Assembly (NCBI RefSeq): GCF_900111275.1
Contig: NZ_FOGR01000003.1
Coordinates: forward strand, 1 to 64,000
Direction of reading: 5' to 3'
DNA from: Rhizobium sp. NFR03
Lineage (GTDB): Bacteria; Pseudomonadota; Alphaproteobacteria; Rhizobiales; Rhizobiaceae
DNA: 64,000 nt
Of this stretch, positions 41,927-50,626 are shown one piece after another (position 1 is the stretch's first letter; every line of letters begins with the position of its first letter). The notes beneath the pieces were generated by a model. The model worked only from the letters and a program-made list of their open reading frames with translations, searched no databases and was not told where the DNA came from. A program made the position numbers and the translations under genes.

Positions 41927-42679
41927 ATGACGAGCTCTTCCGCGAAAACCGAAGCCCTGTTCCGCGACGACTTCTACCTCTCGACCTCCGAAGGACGCGT
42001 GATCGACGTGCTCGAAGACGGCGGCATCGTGCTCGATCGCACGTGCTTCTACGCGACTTCCGGTGGGCAGCCCGGCGATCTCGGCTTTCTGGAGCGTCCT
42101 GACGGCAGCCGGATCGAGATAGCCACCACGCGGACGGGCGCGACCAAAGACGTCATCGTGCATATTCCCGCTGAAGGTCAGTCCCGGCCAGACATCGGTG
42201 AGGACGTGGTGGCGCATATCGATTGGCCACGTCGCTACAAACTGATGCGGATGCACACGGCCTGCCATCTTCTCTCGGTCGTCTGCCCCTACCCGATAAC
42301 AGGCGCGGCGGTGGGCGAAGACGAAAGCCGGGTCGATTTCGACATGAGCGACACGATCGACAAGGACGAAGTGACCGCGAAGATGATGGCGCTTGTACGC
42401 GAGAATCATCCGATCACGTTGCGATGGATCACCGACGCCGAGCTGCTGGCCAATCCCGACATCGTCAAGTCCAAGAACGTCCGTCCGCCCGTGGGCCTTG
42501 GACGCGTAAGCCTCGTCTGTATCGGTGAGGATGCCTCCGTCGACAGCCAGCCCTGCGGCGGCACGCACGTCTCCGAAACGCAGGAGGTGGGCGATATCCA
42601 CATCGCGAAGATCGAGAAGAAGGGCAAGGAAAACCGGCGCTTCCGGATCCGCTTCGGCCCTCCGGAGAATGCCGCCTGA
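41927..42679 (+). CDS. Alanyl-tRNA editing protein, AlaX-like
   Basis: Starting at 41927 the protein has 250 residues. The four zinc ligands of the AlaX editing domain are present: His110 and His114 (MRMHTACHLLS) and Cys210 and His214 (QPCGGTHVSE), with TSGGQPGDLG near 44-53. AlaX proteins hydrolyse Ser- or Gly-tRNA(Ala) in trans, protecting translation. Linked here with cysK and sseA in an apparent sulfur/amino acid operon. Confidence 0.9.
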   Translation: MTSSSAKTEALFRDDFYLSTSEGRVIDVLEDGGIVLDRTCFYATSGGQPGDLGFLERPDGSRIEIATTRTGATKDVIVHIPAEGQSRPDIGEDVVAHIDWPRRYKLMRMHTACHLLSVVCPYPITGAAVGEDESRVDFDMSDTIDKDEVTAKMMALVRENHPITLRWITDAELLANPDIVKSKNVRPPVGLGRVSLVCIGEDASVDSQPCGGTHVSETQEVGDIHIAKIEKKGKENRRFRIRFGPPENAA

Positions 42680-42717
42680 GCCTTCCGCCCGTCAAATGAA
42701 GAAATGGATCTGTCAGC

Positions 42718-43572
42718 ATGCGTGAAGACAAAAGCCCCTTCGTCGTCAGCAGCGAGTGGTTGCAAGAACGTCTTGGCAACACGACCCTTCGGATTGTCGA
42801 TGCTTCCTGGTACCTTCCGGCGCACAAGCGCGATCCAAAGGCAGAATACGCCGCCGGGCACATTCCCGGAGCCATATTCTTCGACCACGACGCTCTGTCC
42901 GATGCAACAAGCGGACTGCCTCACACCCTGCCCTCGCCTGCCGCCTTTGCCGCGTCTGTGGGGGCATTGGGGATAGCCGACACGGATACGATCGTCGTCT
43001 ATGACGGTCCCGGCTTCTTTTCCGCACCGCGCGCCTGGTGGATGTTCCGCGTCATGGGCTCGCGGAATGTCTATGTCCTCGACGGCGGGCTCGATGGCTG
43101 GAAAAGCGAGGGTCGATCGGTGACGGCTGATGAGACCTCCGTGTCGCCTGCCGTTTTCACCCCGACCTTCGATGAGGCGGCGGTGACGTCCTTCACGGAG
43201 ATGACGCAGATCGTCGACGATGGCAGCCGGCAGATTGCGGACGCGCGCAGCCTCGGCCGCTTCACGGGTGAGGAAGCGGAACCACGCGCCGGCATGCGCT
43301 CTGGCCATATGCCGGGCGCCCGAAGCCTGCCGGCTGGCGGCTTTGCGGCGAATGGCCACTTCAAGTCCTTGCCCGAGTTGCAAAAACTCGTCGCAGACGC
43401 AGGAATCGATCTCGACAAGCCTGTTGTCACCAGCTGCGGCTCCGGCATCACGGCGGCGATCATCACGCTGGCTCTGCAATCTCTTGGACATACCGATAAT
43501 ACGCTCTACGATGGTTCCTGGTCGGAATGGGGGAGTCGCGCTGATACTGCGATCACAACCGGTAACGCTTGA
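42718..43572 (+). CDS. sseA: 3-mercaptopyruvate sulfurtransferase
   Basis: The 284 residues form two rhodanese domains: an inactive N-terminal one (LRIVDASWYLP, KAEYAAGHIPGAIFFDHD) and a C-terminal one with Cys240 in TSCGSGITAA. The CGSG[IV]T loop is the mercaptopyruvate sulfurtransferase type rather than thiosulfate rhodanese (CRxGxR). Transfers sulfur from mercaptopyruvate to acceptors. Downstream of cysK and AlaX, likely cotranscribed. Confidence 0.92.
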   Translation: MREDKSPFVVSSEWLQERLGNTTLRIVDASWYLPAHKRDPKAEYAAGHIPGAIFFDHDALSDATSGLPHTLPSPAAFAASVGALGIADTDTIVVYDGPGFFSAPRAWWMFRVMGSRNVYVLDGGLDGWKSEGRSVTADETSVSPAVFTPTFDEAAVTSFTEMTQIVDDGSRQIADARSLGRFTGEEAEPRAGMRSGHMPGARSLPAGGFAANGHFKSLPELQKLVADAGIDLDKPVVTSCGSGITAAIITLALQSLGHTDNTLYDGSWSEWGSRADTAITTGNA

Positions 43573-43613
43573 ACGCCAGTAATCCCTTGAACGGCCAGTA
43601 ACCCCTTGAACGG
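43567..43613. repeat. Short tandem repeat at the sseA stop codon
   Basis: Units CTTGAACGCCAGTAATCC, CTTGAACGGCCAGTAACCC and CTTGAACGGG follow each other with period 18-19 bases, starting at the sseA stop. Probably a small slippage duplication; no function evident. Confidence 0.7.
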
Positions 43614-43629
43614 GAAGAGTGGAACACGC

Positions 43630-44262
43630 ATGGAATTGGTAGACGCAGTTGCAGGAAATGGCACGGAAACCAACGCGCAGGCGGATGCCGGTGCCGGAGT
43701 CGCTCTCGTGCCGGGACAGCCGGTCACGATCCACATCACCGAACTGGAGATGACGGCAGCGCCGAAGCAAAGTCTGCCTTTTCCGGTCAATATCCAGACC
43801 GCGCTGATGCGCGTCGTGGATATCCCGCCCGCCTATTATCGCTTCCTCTATCTGCAGGTCGGCCGTCGCTGGCATTGGGTCGATCGTCTGCGTCTCGATG
43901 ATGAAGCGCTGACTGCGGTTCTGCATGACAAACGCAATTGCGTGACGGTGCTATACGTCAACGGCGCTCCGGCCGGATTTTTCGAAGTCCTGCATGTGGA
44001 TGAAGACACCGTCGAGCTGACGCATTTCGGTCTTTTCGAGCGTGCCCTCGGCCTCGGGCTTGGCAAGTGGTTCCTGCTGCAGGCGCTGTACGGCTGTTGG
44101 AGCTATGGCCCGAAAGTGGTGAAGGTTCAGACGAACAATCTCGACCATCCCCGCGCGATCCAGCTCTATCAGCGATTCGGTTTCTCCCCTGTGGCGACAC
44201 GGGAAGACGAGCTCGTGCCGCTTACAGAAGACGAGATGCTGGATCTCGTTCGGAAACTGTAA
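43630..44262 (+). CDS. GNAT family N-acetyltransferase
   Basis: Two hundred and ten residues from the ATG at 43630. The acetyl-CoA loop is readable as FERALGLGLGKWFLLQAL (about 140-157), preceded by VTVLYVNGAPAGFFEVL and followed by VKVQTNNLDHPRAIQLYQRFGF, the standard GNAT core. The first 35 residues are low complexity. Substrate unknown. Confidence 0.88.
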   Translation: MELVDAVAGNGTETNAQADAGAGVALVPGQPVTIHITELEMTAAPKQSLPFPVNIQTALMRVVDIPPAYYRFLYLQVGRRWHWVDRLRLDDEALTAVLHDKRNCVTVLYVNGAPAGFFEVLHVDEDTVELTHFGLFERALGLGLGKWFLLQALYGCWSYGPKVVKVQTNNLDHPRAIQLYQRFGFSPVATREDELVPLTEDEMLDLVRKL

Positions 44263-44338
44263 CGTCGAACCGTCCGGAAACGGGTGTCGTCTTGCCGGCG
44301 GCCTTGTCATGATCCTTGCGACCAACAAGGAGACCATG

Positions 44339-44812
44339 ATGACGAAGATCCATTTTACCGCCATGCCGACAAGCGATGCGTTGCACATCTGGAATGGGAG
44401 CGCCGACGCGTACGGCCTCCCACCGGAACGCTTCGTGTCAGATGGCGATGGCAATCCGTGCCGTCACTGCCTCGGGTACATTGCAAGGGGCGAGCCCGCC
44501 TTGCTCCTCGCCTATCGACCGTTTCCTTCGCCGCAAGCGTTTGCCGAGACTGGCCCGATCTTCCTGCATGCCGAACCCTGTGCCCGTTATGCCGCAGAGG
44601 AACACCTGCCGCCGAATCTCGACAGTCCGGATTACATCGTCAGGGGCTACGATTACGCGGATCGTATCGTCTACGGATCAGGCAAGGTAACACCGACAGG
44701 AGACATCATCGCCCGAGCAAATGATCTTCTGGAGCAGCCCCGGATCGCCTATCTGCATGTCCGCTCGGCGCGCAACAATTGCTATCACTGCCGCATCGAC
44801 CGCCGTGCGTAA
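44339..44812 (+). CDS. DUF1203 domain-containing protein
   Basis: AAGGAG six bases before the ATG at 44339 favours this start (157 residues). DUF1203 features are present: a CRHCLGYI cysteine pair near residue 42-47, ALLLAYRPFPSPQAFAETGPIFLHAEPC near 55-82, and a C-terminal HVRSARNNCYHCRIDR. Conserved cysteines suggest metal or redox chemistry, but no activity is known for the family. Confidence 0.88.
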   Translation: MTKIHFTAMPTSDALHIWNGSADAYGLPPERFVSDGDGNPCRHCLGYIARGEPALLLAYRPFPSPQAFAETGPIFLHAEPCARYAAEEHLPPNLDSPDYIVRGYDYADRIVYGSGKVTPTGDIIARANDLLEQPRIAYLHVRSARNNCYHCRIDRRA

Positions 44813-44816
44813 CGTC

Positions 44817-45131
44817 TCAGACCTGGCGGGACGCCGCCCCGTCAGAGAAGAGCGAGGGGCCGTTCTCGTCGATGATCTGGTGTGCCTTGCGCAGGGCCGC
44901 CGAAGAGGCTTCGTCCGCCGAGGAAAACATATCTGCACGGATGAAGCCGCGCGATAGCTTCTGGCCGCTTACATCCTTCTCGATGACGCCGGACAGCCTG
45001 TACTGGCTGCCCTCCTTCATGGGCGTCGCCCGGATCAGGCAATCGCCATAGGCTTCGGTCGAACCGGAGACAGCTTCAGGAGCGGTGTCGGACGAGGAGC
45101 GGCCGAAGAGACGGGAGAAAAACGATGCCAT
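44817..45131 (-). CDS. HlyU family protein
   Basis: One hundred and four residues with the HlyU pattern: MASFFSRLFGRSS, then YGDCLIRATPMKEGSQYRLSGVIEKDV and LSRGFIRADMFSSADEAS. Despite the name from Vibrio HlyU, this short alphaproteobacterial family lacks the ArsR-type HTH and its role is not established. It converges on the DUF1203 gene with four bases between stops. Confidence 0.85.
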   Translation of the reverse strand: MASFFSRLFGRSSSDTAPEAVSGSTEAYGDCLIRATPMKEGSQYRLSGVIEKDVSGQKLSRGFIRADMFSSADEASSAALRKAHQIIDENGPSLFSDGAASRQV

Positions 45132-45179
45132 GGGAAAGATTTAGCCGTCTCTCCCGTCGATGTCAAAGTCCCTGCGCGA

Positions 45180-46433
45180 TCAGATCACAAGGTTCGACAG
45201 GATATCGTTGTCGGTGATATCCTGATATTTCAGGCCGGCCGCGTCGAAGGCGACCATCAGCCGGGGGAAATTTTCCGGACGCTTGGTTTCGATGCCGATC
45301 AGGATCGAACCGAAATTGCGCGCGGACTTCTTCAGATATTCGAAGCGGGCGATATCGTCCTCTTCTCCGAGCAGGCCAAGAAAGTCCTTCAATGCGCCCG
45401 GCCTCTGCGCCATGCGGAGGATGAAGTATTTCTTCAGCCCGAGATGCCGCATCGCTCGCTCCTTGACGTCGGGCAGTCGCTCGAAGTCGAAATTCCCACC
45501 GGAGACGACCGCGACAATGGTCTTGCCGGAAAGCTGAGCTGCATCCAGTTCGGCAAGTGCAGTGATCGCGAGAGCACCCGCCGGTTCCAGCACGACACCT
45601 TCGAGATTGAGCATTTCTGTAATAGTCACGCAAATCGCGTTTTCCGGCAGAAGAAGCGTCTGGCTTGCGGAAAAATGCTTCAGTCGCTCGAAATTCAGGT
45701 CACCGATGCGGCCGACGGCCGCGCCGTCGACGAAGTTGTCGACCTGTTCCAGCGTAACCACCGCGCCCGTTTCCAGGCTGCGCTTGAGGCTCGGCGCGCC
45801 TTCCGGCTCGCAGAAAACGAAACCGTCGGGATCGACCTTGCCATCAAGATAGCCCGTCATACCGGCGGAAAGCCCGCCGCCGCCGACCGGCATGATCACC
45901 ATGTCGGGCACGACGCCTTCGGGCAACTGGGCTGCGACCTCTGCGGCGACGGTCGCCTGTCCCTCGACGATGTCGGCATGGTCGAAGGGCGGGACCATCA
46001 TGCCGCCGGTTGCCTCCACATGATCGCGCGCTGCCTTGTAGCATCGGTCGAAAATATCGCCGACGAGCTTGATGGTGATGAACGGCCCGCCGAACATGCG
46101 GGTCTTGTCGATTTTCTGCTGCGGCGTTGTCACGGGCATGAACACGGTACCCTCAACGCCGAAATGGCGGCAAACGAAGGCGAAACCCTGGGCGTGATTG
46201 CCGGCCGATGCGCAGACGAAGGCCCGGCCCCGGGCGCCGGACGCGATGGCCTTGCGGAAAAAGTTGAACGCGCCGCGAATCTTGTAGGAGCGGACCGGCG
46301 AGAGATCCTCGCGCTTGAGGTAAATCTTCGCGCCATATCGGGCGCTCAGGTGATCGTTGAGTTGCAGGGGCGTCTCGGGGAAAAGATCGCGCAGCGCGAG
46401 CGCTGCCGTATCCACATCCTGCTTGAAGCTCAT
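45180..46433 (-). CDS. ilvA: Threonine ammonia-lyase (dehydratase)
   Basis: AAGGA seven bases before the ATG at 46433 sets the start; the product has 417 residues. PLP lysine is Lys51 in SYKIRGAFNFF; ASAGNHAQGFAFV, MPVGGGGLSAGM and EPAGALAITA are the other active-site segments. The last about 80 residues form one ACT domain (YFILRMAQRPGALKDFLGLL), the single-ACT architecture. It deaminates threonine to 2-oxobutyrate for isoleucine synthesis and may be controlled through the ACT domain. Confidence 0.93.
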   Translation of the reverse strand: MSFKQDVDTAALALRDLFPETPLQLNDHLSARYGAKIYLKREDLSPVRSYKIRGAFNFFRKAIASGARGRAFVCASAGNHAQGFAFVCRHFGVEGTVFMPVTTPQQKIDKTRMFGGPFITIKLVGDIFDRCYKAARDHVEATGGMMVPPFDHADIVEGQATVAAEVAAQLPEGVVPDMVIMPVGGGGLSAGMTGYLDGKVDPDGFVFCEPEGAPSLKRSLETGAVVTLEQVDNFVDGAAVGRIGDLNFERLKHFSASQTLLLPENAICVTITEMLNLEGVVLEPAGALAITALAELDAAQLSGKTIVAVVSGGNFDFERLPDVKERAMRHLGLKKYFILRMAQRPGALKDFLGLLGEEDDIARFEYLKKSARNFGSILIGIETKRPENFPRLMVAFDAAGLKYQDITDNDILSNLVI

Positions 46434-46661
46434 CGTTCTGTCCTTGTTTTTCCGGCTGGTTCGCGCTGGGAACTCGCCTGACGACACCCGTCTCCGTGCA
46501 GGATGCTATGCCACAGACCGGCAACGGATGCCATGCGGCGGAAAGGTCTCTCCGCGAGGCTTGACTCGGCGGTACAAATTGCGAAACTTCGTGTGGGGAC
46601 AGGCAGTTATGCCGGGTGGGTCAGTTGGATGATGCCGCTGAAGTTTTGGGAGAGTGGGGAG

Positions 46662-47264
46662 ATGCGGTCAACTTTTAAGAAGGCGCTGACGTTAGGTCTG
46701 GCCACTATCGTTGCGGGAGCAGTGCCGGTCGGCGCAGCCTTGGCCGGTGCCTTGGCGGATGCCGCGACACGGGCCGAGCAGTTGGCCGCCTCTGGCGATG
46801 CCGCGGGTGCGCGCGCGGCCATTCGGGATGCCGTCAGCGATTTTTCGGCTGGCCTGCCCTTCGCCGTGGGCACGGCAACCTTCGTGGCAAGCGATCCCAC
46901 CGGCTTCGGCATGTTCGAGCCTCGTCGCGATAACGTCTTCAAGCCGGGCGAGAAGATCGTGGCCTATATCGAACCCATGGGCCTCTTGTGGAAGCCGGCT
47001 CAGGTGCCCGACAAGATGGAGACACGCTTCACGGTGGATTTCGACCTGCTGGATGCCGGCGGAACCGTTCTCGGCAGCCAGAAGGCCTTCGGCAACTTCA
47101 ACTTCACCGGCGTTACCAAGAATTCGGAAATCTTTGCGACGTTGACGCTGGATGTCAGCGAGGCACCTGTCGGCAGCTATGTGCTTCGCTATAATCTGAA
47201 CGATACGAATTCCGGGAAGACGGCTTCCGTGGATCTGCCCTTCTCCATCGCAGTTACGCCGTGA
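46662..47264 (+). CDS. Conserved secreted protein, hypothetical
   Basis: The ATG at 46662 begins a clear signal peptide (MRSTFKKALTLGLATIVAG and an AxA site near residue 28), making about 170 mature residues exported to the periplasm. The mature part has a short helix and a beta-sandwich with many paired strands (KIVAYIEPMGLLWK, FTVDFDLLDAGGTVLG, ATLTLDVSEAPVGSYVLRY). No catalytic motif or known family. The stop overlaps the GTG start of the HAD gene (GTGA), so they are cotranscribed. Confidence 0.65.
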   Translation: MRSTFKKALTLGLATIVAGAVPVGAALAGALADAATRAEQLAASGDAAGARAAIRDAVSDFSAGLPFAVGTATFVASDPTGFGMFEPRRDNVFKPGEKIVAYIEPMGLLWKPAQVPDKMETRFTVDFDLLDAGGTVLGSQKAFGNFNFTGVTKNSEIFATLTLDVSEAPVGSYVLRYNLNDTNSGKTASVDLPFSIAVTP

Positions 47265-47989
47265 CGACCGCTGTGAACCCGCCAGCGCGCGAAGCCGGAC
47301 GGTTGCTCGTCGGGTTCGATGCAGACGACACCCTCTGGCAGAACGAGCAATTTTACCGCCTGACAGAGGACGCCTTCGCCGCCTCGCTTGCAGATTACTG
47401 CGAGGCGACCGATCTTTCCGAGCGCCTGCTGGCAGCAGAGCGCCGCAATCTTGCGCTCTATGGGTTCGGCATCAAGGGCTTTACCCTGTCGATGATAGAG
47501 ACGGCGCTCGAGCTGACAAACAGCGAACTGCCCGGGCATATTGTCGGACGCATCCTTGAGATCGGGCGGGAAATGCTGCGTCATCCGGTGGATCTGCTAC
47601 CATCGGCACGCGAAACGCTGGAGGCGCTTGCCGGCCGGCACCGGCTGGTTCTCATCACCAAAGGCGATCTGTTCGACCAGGAACGCAAGCTGGCTGCGTC
47701 AGGCCTTGGCCCGTTCTTCGACGGCATCGAGATCGTCAGCGACAAGACAGAGCTTACCTACCAGAACATCTTCGCCCGGCACGGCATTGAGCCGGACCGG
47801 TGCGTCATGATCGGAAATTCCCTGAAGTCCGATATTCTGCCGGTTCTCGGCGCCGGTGCATCCGCCATCTTCATTCCGCACGACCTGACGTGGATCCACG
47901 AGCATGCTGAAAAGCCTGAAGGCGATCCGCGCTTCTTCGAGGTGGCGGATCTCTCCGCCGTCCCCGGAATCCTTCAGGCGATCGCCTAG
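47261..47989 (+). CDS. HAD superfamily hydrolase
   Basis: A GTG start overlaps the previous stop. The 242 residues show HAD motif I GFDADDTLW (Asp20 and Asp22), motif II LVLITKGD, the motif III Lys in SDKTELTYQNIF, and motif IV VMIGNSLKSDILP. The helical cap lies between residues 30 and 105. A phosphatase of unknown substrate. Confidence 0.9.
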   Translation: MTTAVNPPAREAGRLLVGFDADDTLWQNEQFYRLTEDAFAASLADYCEATDLSERLLAAERRNLALYGFGIKGFTLSMIETALELTNSELPGHIVGRILEIGREMLRHPVDLLPSARETLEALAGRHRLVLITKGDLFDQERKLAASGLGPFFDGIEIVSDKTELTYQNIFARHGIEPDRCVMIGNSLKSDILPVLGAGASAIFIPHDLTWIHEHAEKPEGDPRFFEVADLSAVPGILQAIA

Positions 47990-47992
47990 ACT

Positions 47993-48745
47993 TTAGGTCC
48001 GCCGGCTCGCCGTAATGCCATCCAGCATGGCTTTCAGATCGGCTTCCGCCGCGTCAAGGATGGCTTCGTCCCGCGCGCGGATGACGAGTTCCGTCGAGAA
48101 GGACGTGCCGTCGAACTTCGGGTAGGAGCCGATGCTCGTTTCCGGATGCGCCTTCTGAACCTCGCCCAGGGGACCTCCGATATCGCCTTCGCCGAATGGC
48201 GACTGGACGGAGCGTGAAAGGACCGTTGCGCCTGTTTTCAGGCTGGGGAGGATGGCGGCGAGCATCGCCTGAAACACCTGCGGCACGCCGGCCATGACGT
48301 AGACATTGCCGATGATGAAGCCGGGGGCCGTCGAGACGGCATTCGGGATGTGCGTCGAACCGTTCGGCATGCGCGCCATGCGACGGCGGGCCTCCGTGAA
48401 TTCCATGTTGCGGCGGGCATACATGTCGCCGAGCAGCGTCATCGCTTCGGGATCATGGATGCACTCGACGCCGAAAGCACGGGATACCGCGTCGGCCGTG
48501 ATGTCGTCATGCGTCGGACCGATGCCGCCGGATGTGAAGACGTAATCATACTGCCCGCGAAGGCCGTTTAGCCCGGCGACGATCGCCTCCTCGTCGTCGG
48601 CAACGATTCGCACTTCCTTCAGGTCGATGCCCGAGATTGTCAGGAGGTCGGCGAGGTGGCCGATGTTTTTATCTTTGGTCCGCCCGGAAAGAAGCTCGTC
48701 GCCAATGGCGAGCATGGCGGCCGTTACGATCGTGTCCGTGGTCAT
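47993..48745 (-). CDS. CinA N-terminal (MoCF-type) domain protein
   Basis: The ATG at 48745 (AAGGG upstream) gives 250 residues: the molybdopterin-binding-like CinA fold with AIGDELLSGRTKDKNI near residues 11-26 and TSGGIGPTHDDITADAVSRAFG near 69-90. The C-terminal amidohydrolase domain of full CinA is absent, as in the COG1058 short forms. May be a nicotinamide-nucleotide pyrophosphatase-like enzyme; role not certain. Confidence 0.88.
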   Translation of the reverse strand: MTTDTIVTAAMLAIGDELLSGRTKDKNIGHLADLLTISGIDLKEVRIVADDEEAIVAGLNGLRGQYDYVFTSGGIGPTHDDITADAVSRAFGVECIHDPEAMTLLGDMYARRNMEFTEARRRMARMPNGSTHIPNAVSTAPGFIIGNVYVMAGVPQVFQAMLAAILPSLKTGATVLSRSVQSPFGEGDIGGPLGEVQKAHPETSIGSYPKFDGTSFSTELVIRARDEAILDAAEADLKAMLDGITASRRT

Positions 48746-48781
48746 CGTGCATTCCCTTGTCAAACGCGCATCGTGCATTCC
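48743..48781. repeat. 13-bp direct repeat at the cinA-like start
   Basis: CATCGTGCATTCC occurs at 48743-48755 and 48769-48781, so the ATG-proximal sequence of this gene is present twice in the leader. Probably a short duplication. Confidence 0.7.
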
Positions 48782-48899
48782 GAACGATACATTATCAAAT
48801 ATTAGCGAACAGTCTGTCATCCCGAGTGCTTCTGACAGCGACGGCCGAACGTGCTAGATCGACGCTACGACATTCAGGCCCATCCTTTAGGAGATGACG

Positions 48900-49499
48900 A
48901 TGGCAAAAGTACTGGTTCTCTACTACTCGGCCTATGGTCACATCGAAGCTATGGCTTACGCCGTCGCGGAGGGCGCGAAGGCAGAAGGCGCCGACGTCGT
49001 TGTAAAGCGCGTGCCGGAGCTGGTTCCCGAAGAAGTCGCCAAGGCATCGCACTACAAGATGGATCAGGCAGCACCGATTGCAACGGCTGCGGAACTGGCG
49101 GATTATGACGCCATCATCTTCGGTTGCGGCACGCGTTATGGCGGCTTCGCCTCGCAGATGCGCAACTTCATCGATCAGACCGGCGCTCTGTGGTTCTCCG
49201 GCGCGCTGGTCGGCAAGGTCGGCTCGGCCTTCACATCCTCGGCGACGCAGCATGGCGGGCAGGAATCGACGCTGCTCTCCTTCATCCCGGCCCTGCTGCA
49301 TCACGGCATGGTCGTCGTCGGCCTGCCCTATTCCTTCCAGGGCCAGATGGGTCTTGAGGAGATCAAGGGAGGCACGCCGTACGGCGCTTCCACGATCACC
49401 GGCGGGGACGGCTCGCGCATGCCCTCCGAGGTCGAACTCGAAGGGGCGCGCTTCCAGGGTGGCCATGTCGCCAAGATCGCCGCCAAGCTGACCGCCTGA
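48900..49499 (+). CDS. wrbA: NAD(P)H:quinone oxidoreductase WrbA
   Basis: AGGAG six bases before the ATG at 48900 chooses it over the ATG at 48894. The 199-residue flavodoxin-like protein has the FMN loop [46 protein letters not shown] and [13 protein letters not shown], all typical of WrbA. It reduces quinones by two electrons, limiting oxidative stress. Divergent from the cinA-like gene. Confidence 0.95.
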   Translation: MAKVLVLYYSAYGHIEAMAYAVAEGAKAEGADVVVKRVPELVPEEVAKASHYKMDQAAPIATAAELADYDAIIFGCGTRYGGFASQMRNFIDQTGALWFSGALVGKVGSAFTSSATQHGGQESTLLSFIPALLHHGMVVVGLPYSFQGQMGLEEIKGGTPYGASTITGGDGSRMPSEVELEGARFQGGHVAKIAAKLTA

Positions 49500-49519
49500 C
49501 CCGAACAGCCTCCCAGGGC

Positions 49520-49566
49520 AATGCAAAGGCTGTCCGCCATTTCGAGCGGGCGGCCTTTGCCATTTT
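49520..49566 (+). terminator. Possible terminator after wrbA
   Basis: An imperfect GC-rich hairpin (AAAGGCTGTCCGCC against GGGCGGCCTTT) is followed by GCCATTTT. Weak. The 204 bases to the next gene hold nothing else recognised. Confidence 0.35.
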
Positions 49567-49703
49567 CGGCGATTGAAGGGAGGTCGCGCTGGAGCCACGT
49601 AGATGAACCCGTATCGGTCGAAGGCGGAATACGCGCGATCGGGCTTGCGCGACTCCCCGGGATCGAAGACTGATGGCCGTCCAACTGACCGCCCGGGATC
49701 GTC

Positions 49704-50192
49704 ATGACCTCCACCTCGCCTCTCGAAAATCCGCGTCCGTTCGTCTTCCTCGCCGCTTTTGCGACAGGTGGGCTGCTGACCCTCATGGTGCATTTCAACG
49801 GTGAACTCGCCCGCTACGGCAATCCGCTCTTTTCCTCCTGGACGGCGCACGGCACGGGGACGATCGCGGCGCTCGTCTTTCTCGGACTTCTCTATCGGCG
49901 CGGCCGTATGAAACCAGCGGTGCGGGCTCCGGCGCCGATCTGGGCCTATCTCGGGGGAATTTCCGGCGCCGCAACGGTGATGCTGACCTCCACTGCCGTG
50001 AACTCTCCGCTGGCGCTTGCAGGCACGCTGGCACTCGGCCTGTCCGGGCAGGCGATCTTCAGTCTCGCCGCCGATCACTGGGGCCTGTTCGGCTTGGCCA
50101 AGCGCCGGCTGACCATGCGCAACCTCGGCGCGCTCGCGCTCATCCTTGCCGGAAGCGCGCTCATTATTCTCGAGGGCCGGAGCCCCGCATGA
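49704..50192 (+). CDS. DMT family transporter, YdcZ/DUF606, first of pair
   Basis: One hundred and sixty-two residues with five hydrophobic helices (FVFLAAFATGGLLTLMVHFN onward) and the DUF606 features NGELARYGNPLFSSWTAHGTG and SGQAIFSLAADHWGLFG. Such half-size YdcZ proteins occur in tandem, as here, and probably form a dual-subunit transporter. Substrate unknown. Overlaps the second gene by ATGA. Confidence 0.85.
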   Translation: MTSTSPLENPRPFVFLAAFATGGLLTLMVHFNGELARYGNPLFSSWTAHGTGTIAALVFLGLLYRRGRMKPAVRAPAPIWAYLGGISGAATVMLTSTAVNSPLALAGTLALGLSGQAIFSLAADHWGLFGLAKRRLTMRNLGALALILAGSALIILEGRSPA

Positions 50193-50617
50193 TCATCGCG
50201 ATCCTCCTTGCCTGCTCGGCCGGCGTCCTCATCGGCATCAGCCGCCAGATCAACGGTCGGCTGAGCCTGTCGACCTCCCCGCTCATTGCCTCCTTCTGGA
50301 ACCACATCGTCGGCTTCGTCTTCCTGACGTGTCTCGGCCTCGTTATCGGCGACCTGCTGCCTGCAGGTGCCGGACTGGTTCCGTGGTACGATTATCTCGG
50401 CGGACCGATCGGTGTCGTCTTCGTGGCTGCGGGAAGCTGGGTCATCGCGCGCATCGGTGCAGTCAATACCGCACTGATGATGATCGGCGGACAGATGGTT
50501 TCGGGCGTTGTACTGGATCTCGCTTTGTCAGTGCCGACGGATCTCGGACCGACGGCGCTTGGGGTGGTCCTCGTGCTTTCAGGCATTGCGCTGTCGCAGA
50601 GCAAACGGAAGGCGTAA
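50189..50617 (+). CDS. DMT family transporter, YdcZ/DUF606, second of pair
   Basis: This 142-residue protein begins IAILLACSAGVLIGISRQINGRLS and contains PLIASFWNHIVGFVFL and GGPIGVVFVAAGSWVIARIGA, the DUF606 repeat. Five membrane helices. Starts on the stop of its partner, so the two should be made in equal amounts. Confidence 0.87.
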   Translation: MIIAILLACSAGVLIGISRQINGRLSLSTSPLIASFWNHIVGFVFLTCLGLVIGDLLPAGAGLVPWYDYLGGPIGVVFVAAGSWVIARIGAVNTALMMIGGQMVSGVVLDLALSVPTDLGPTALGVVLVLSGIALSQSKRKA

Positions 50618-50626
50618 CGCTGCCTG

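Noticed and set aside
40561-41928. Minus-strand frame of 455 codons opposite cysK
   Set aside because: Antisense of an unmistakable cysteine synthase; it would also swallow the chrR promoter and start.
45444-46481. Plus-strand frame of 345 codons opposite ilvA
   Set aside because: Antisense of threonine ammonia-lyase; composition typical of a shadow frame.
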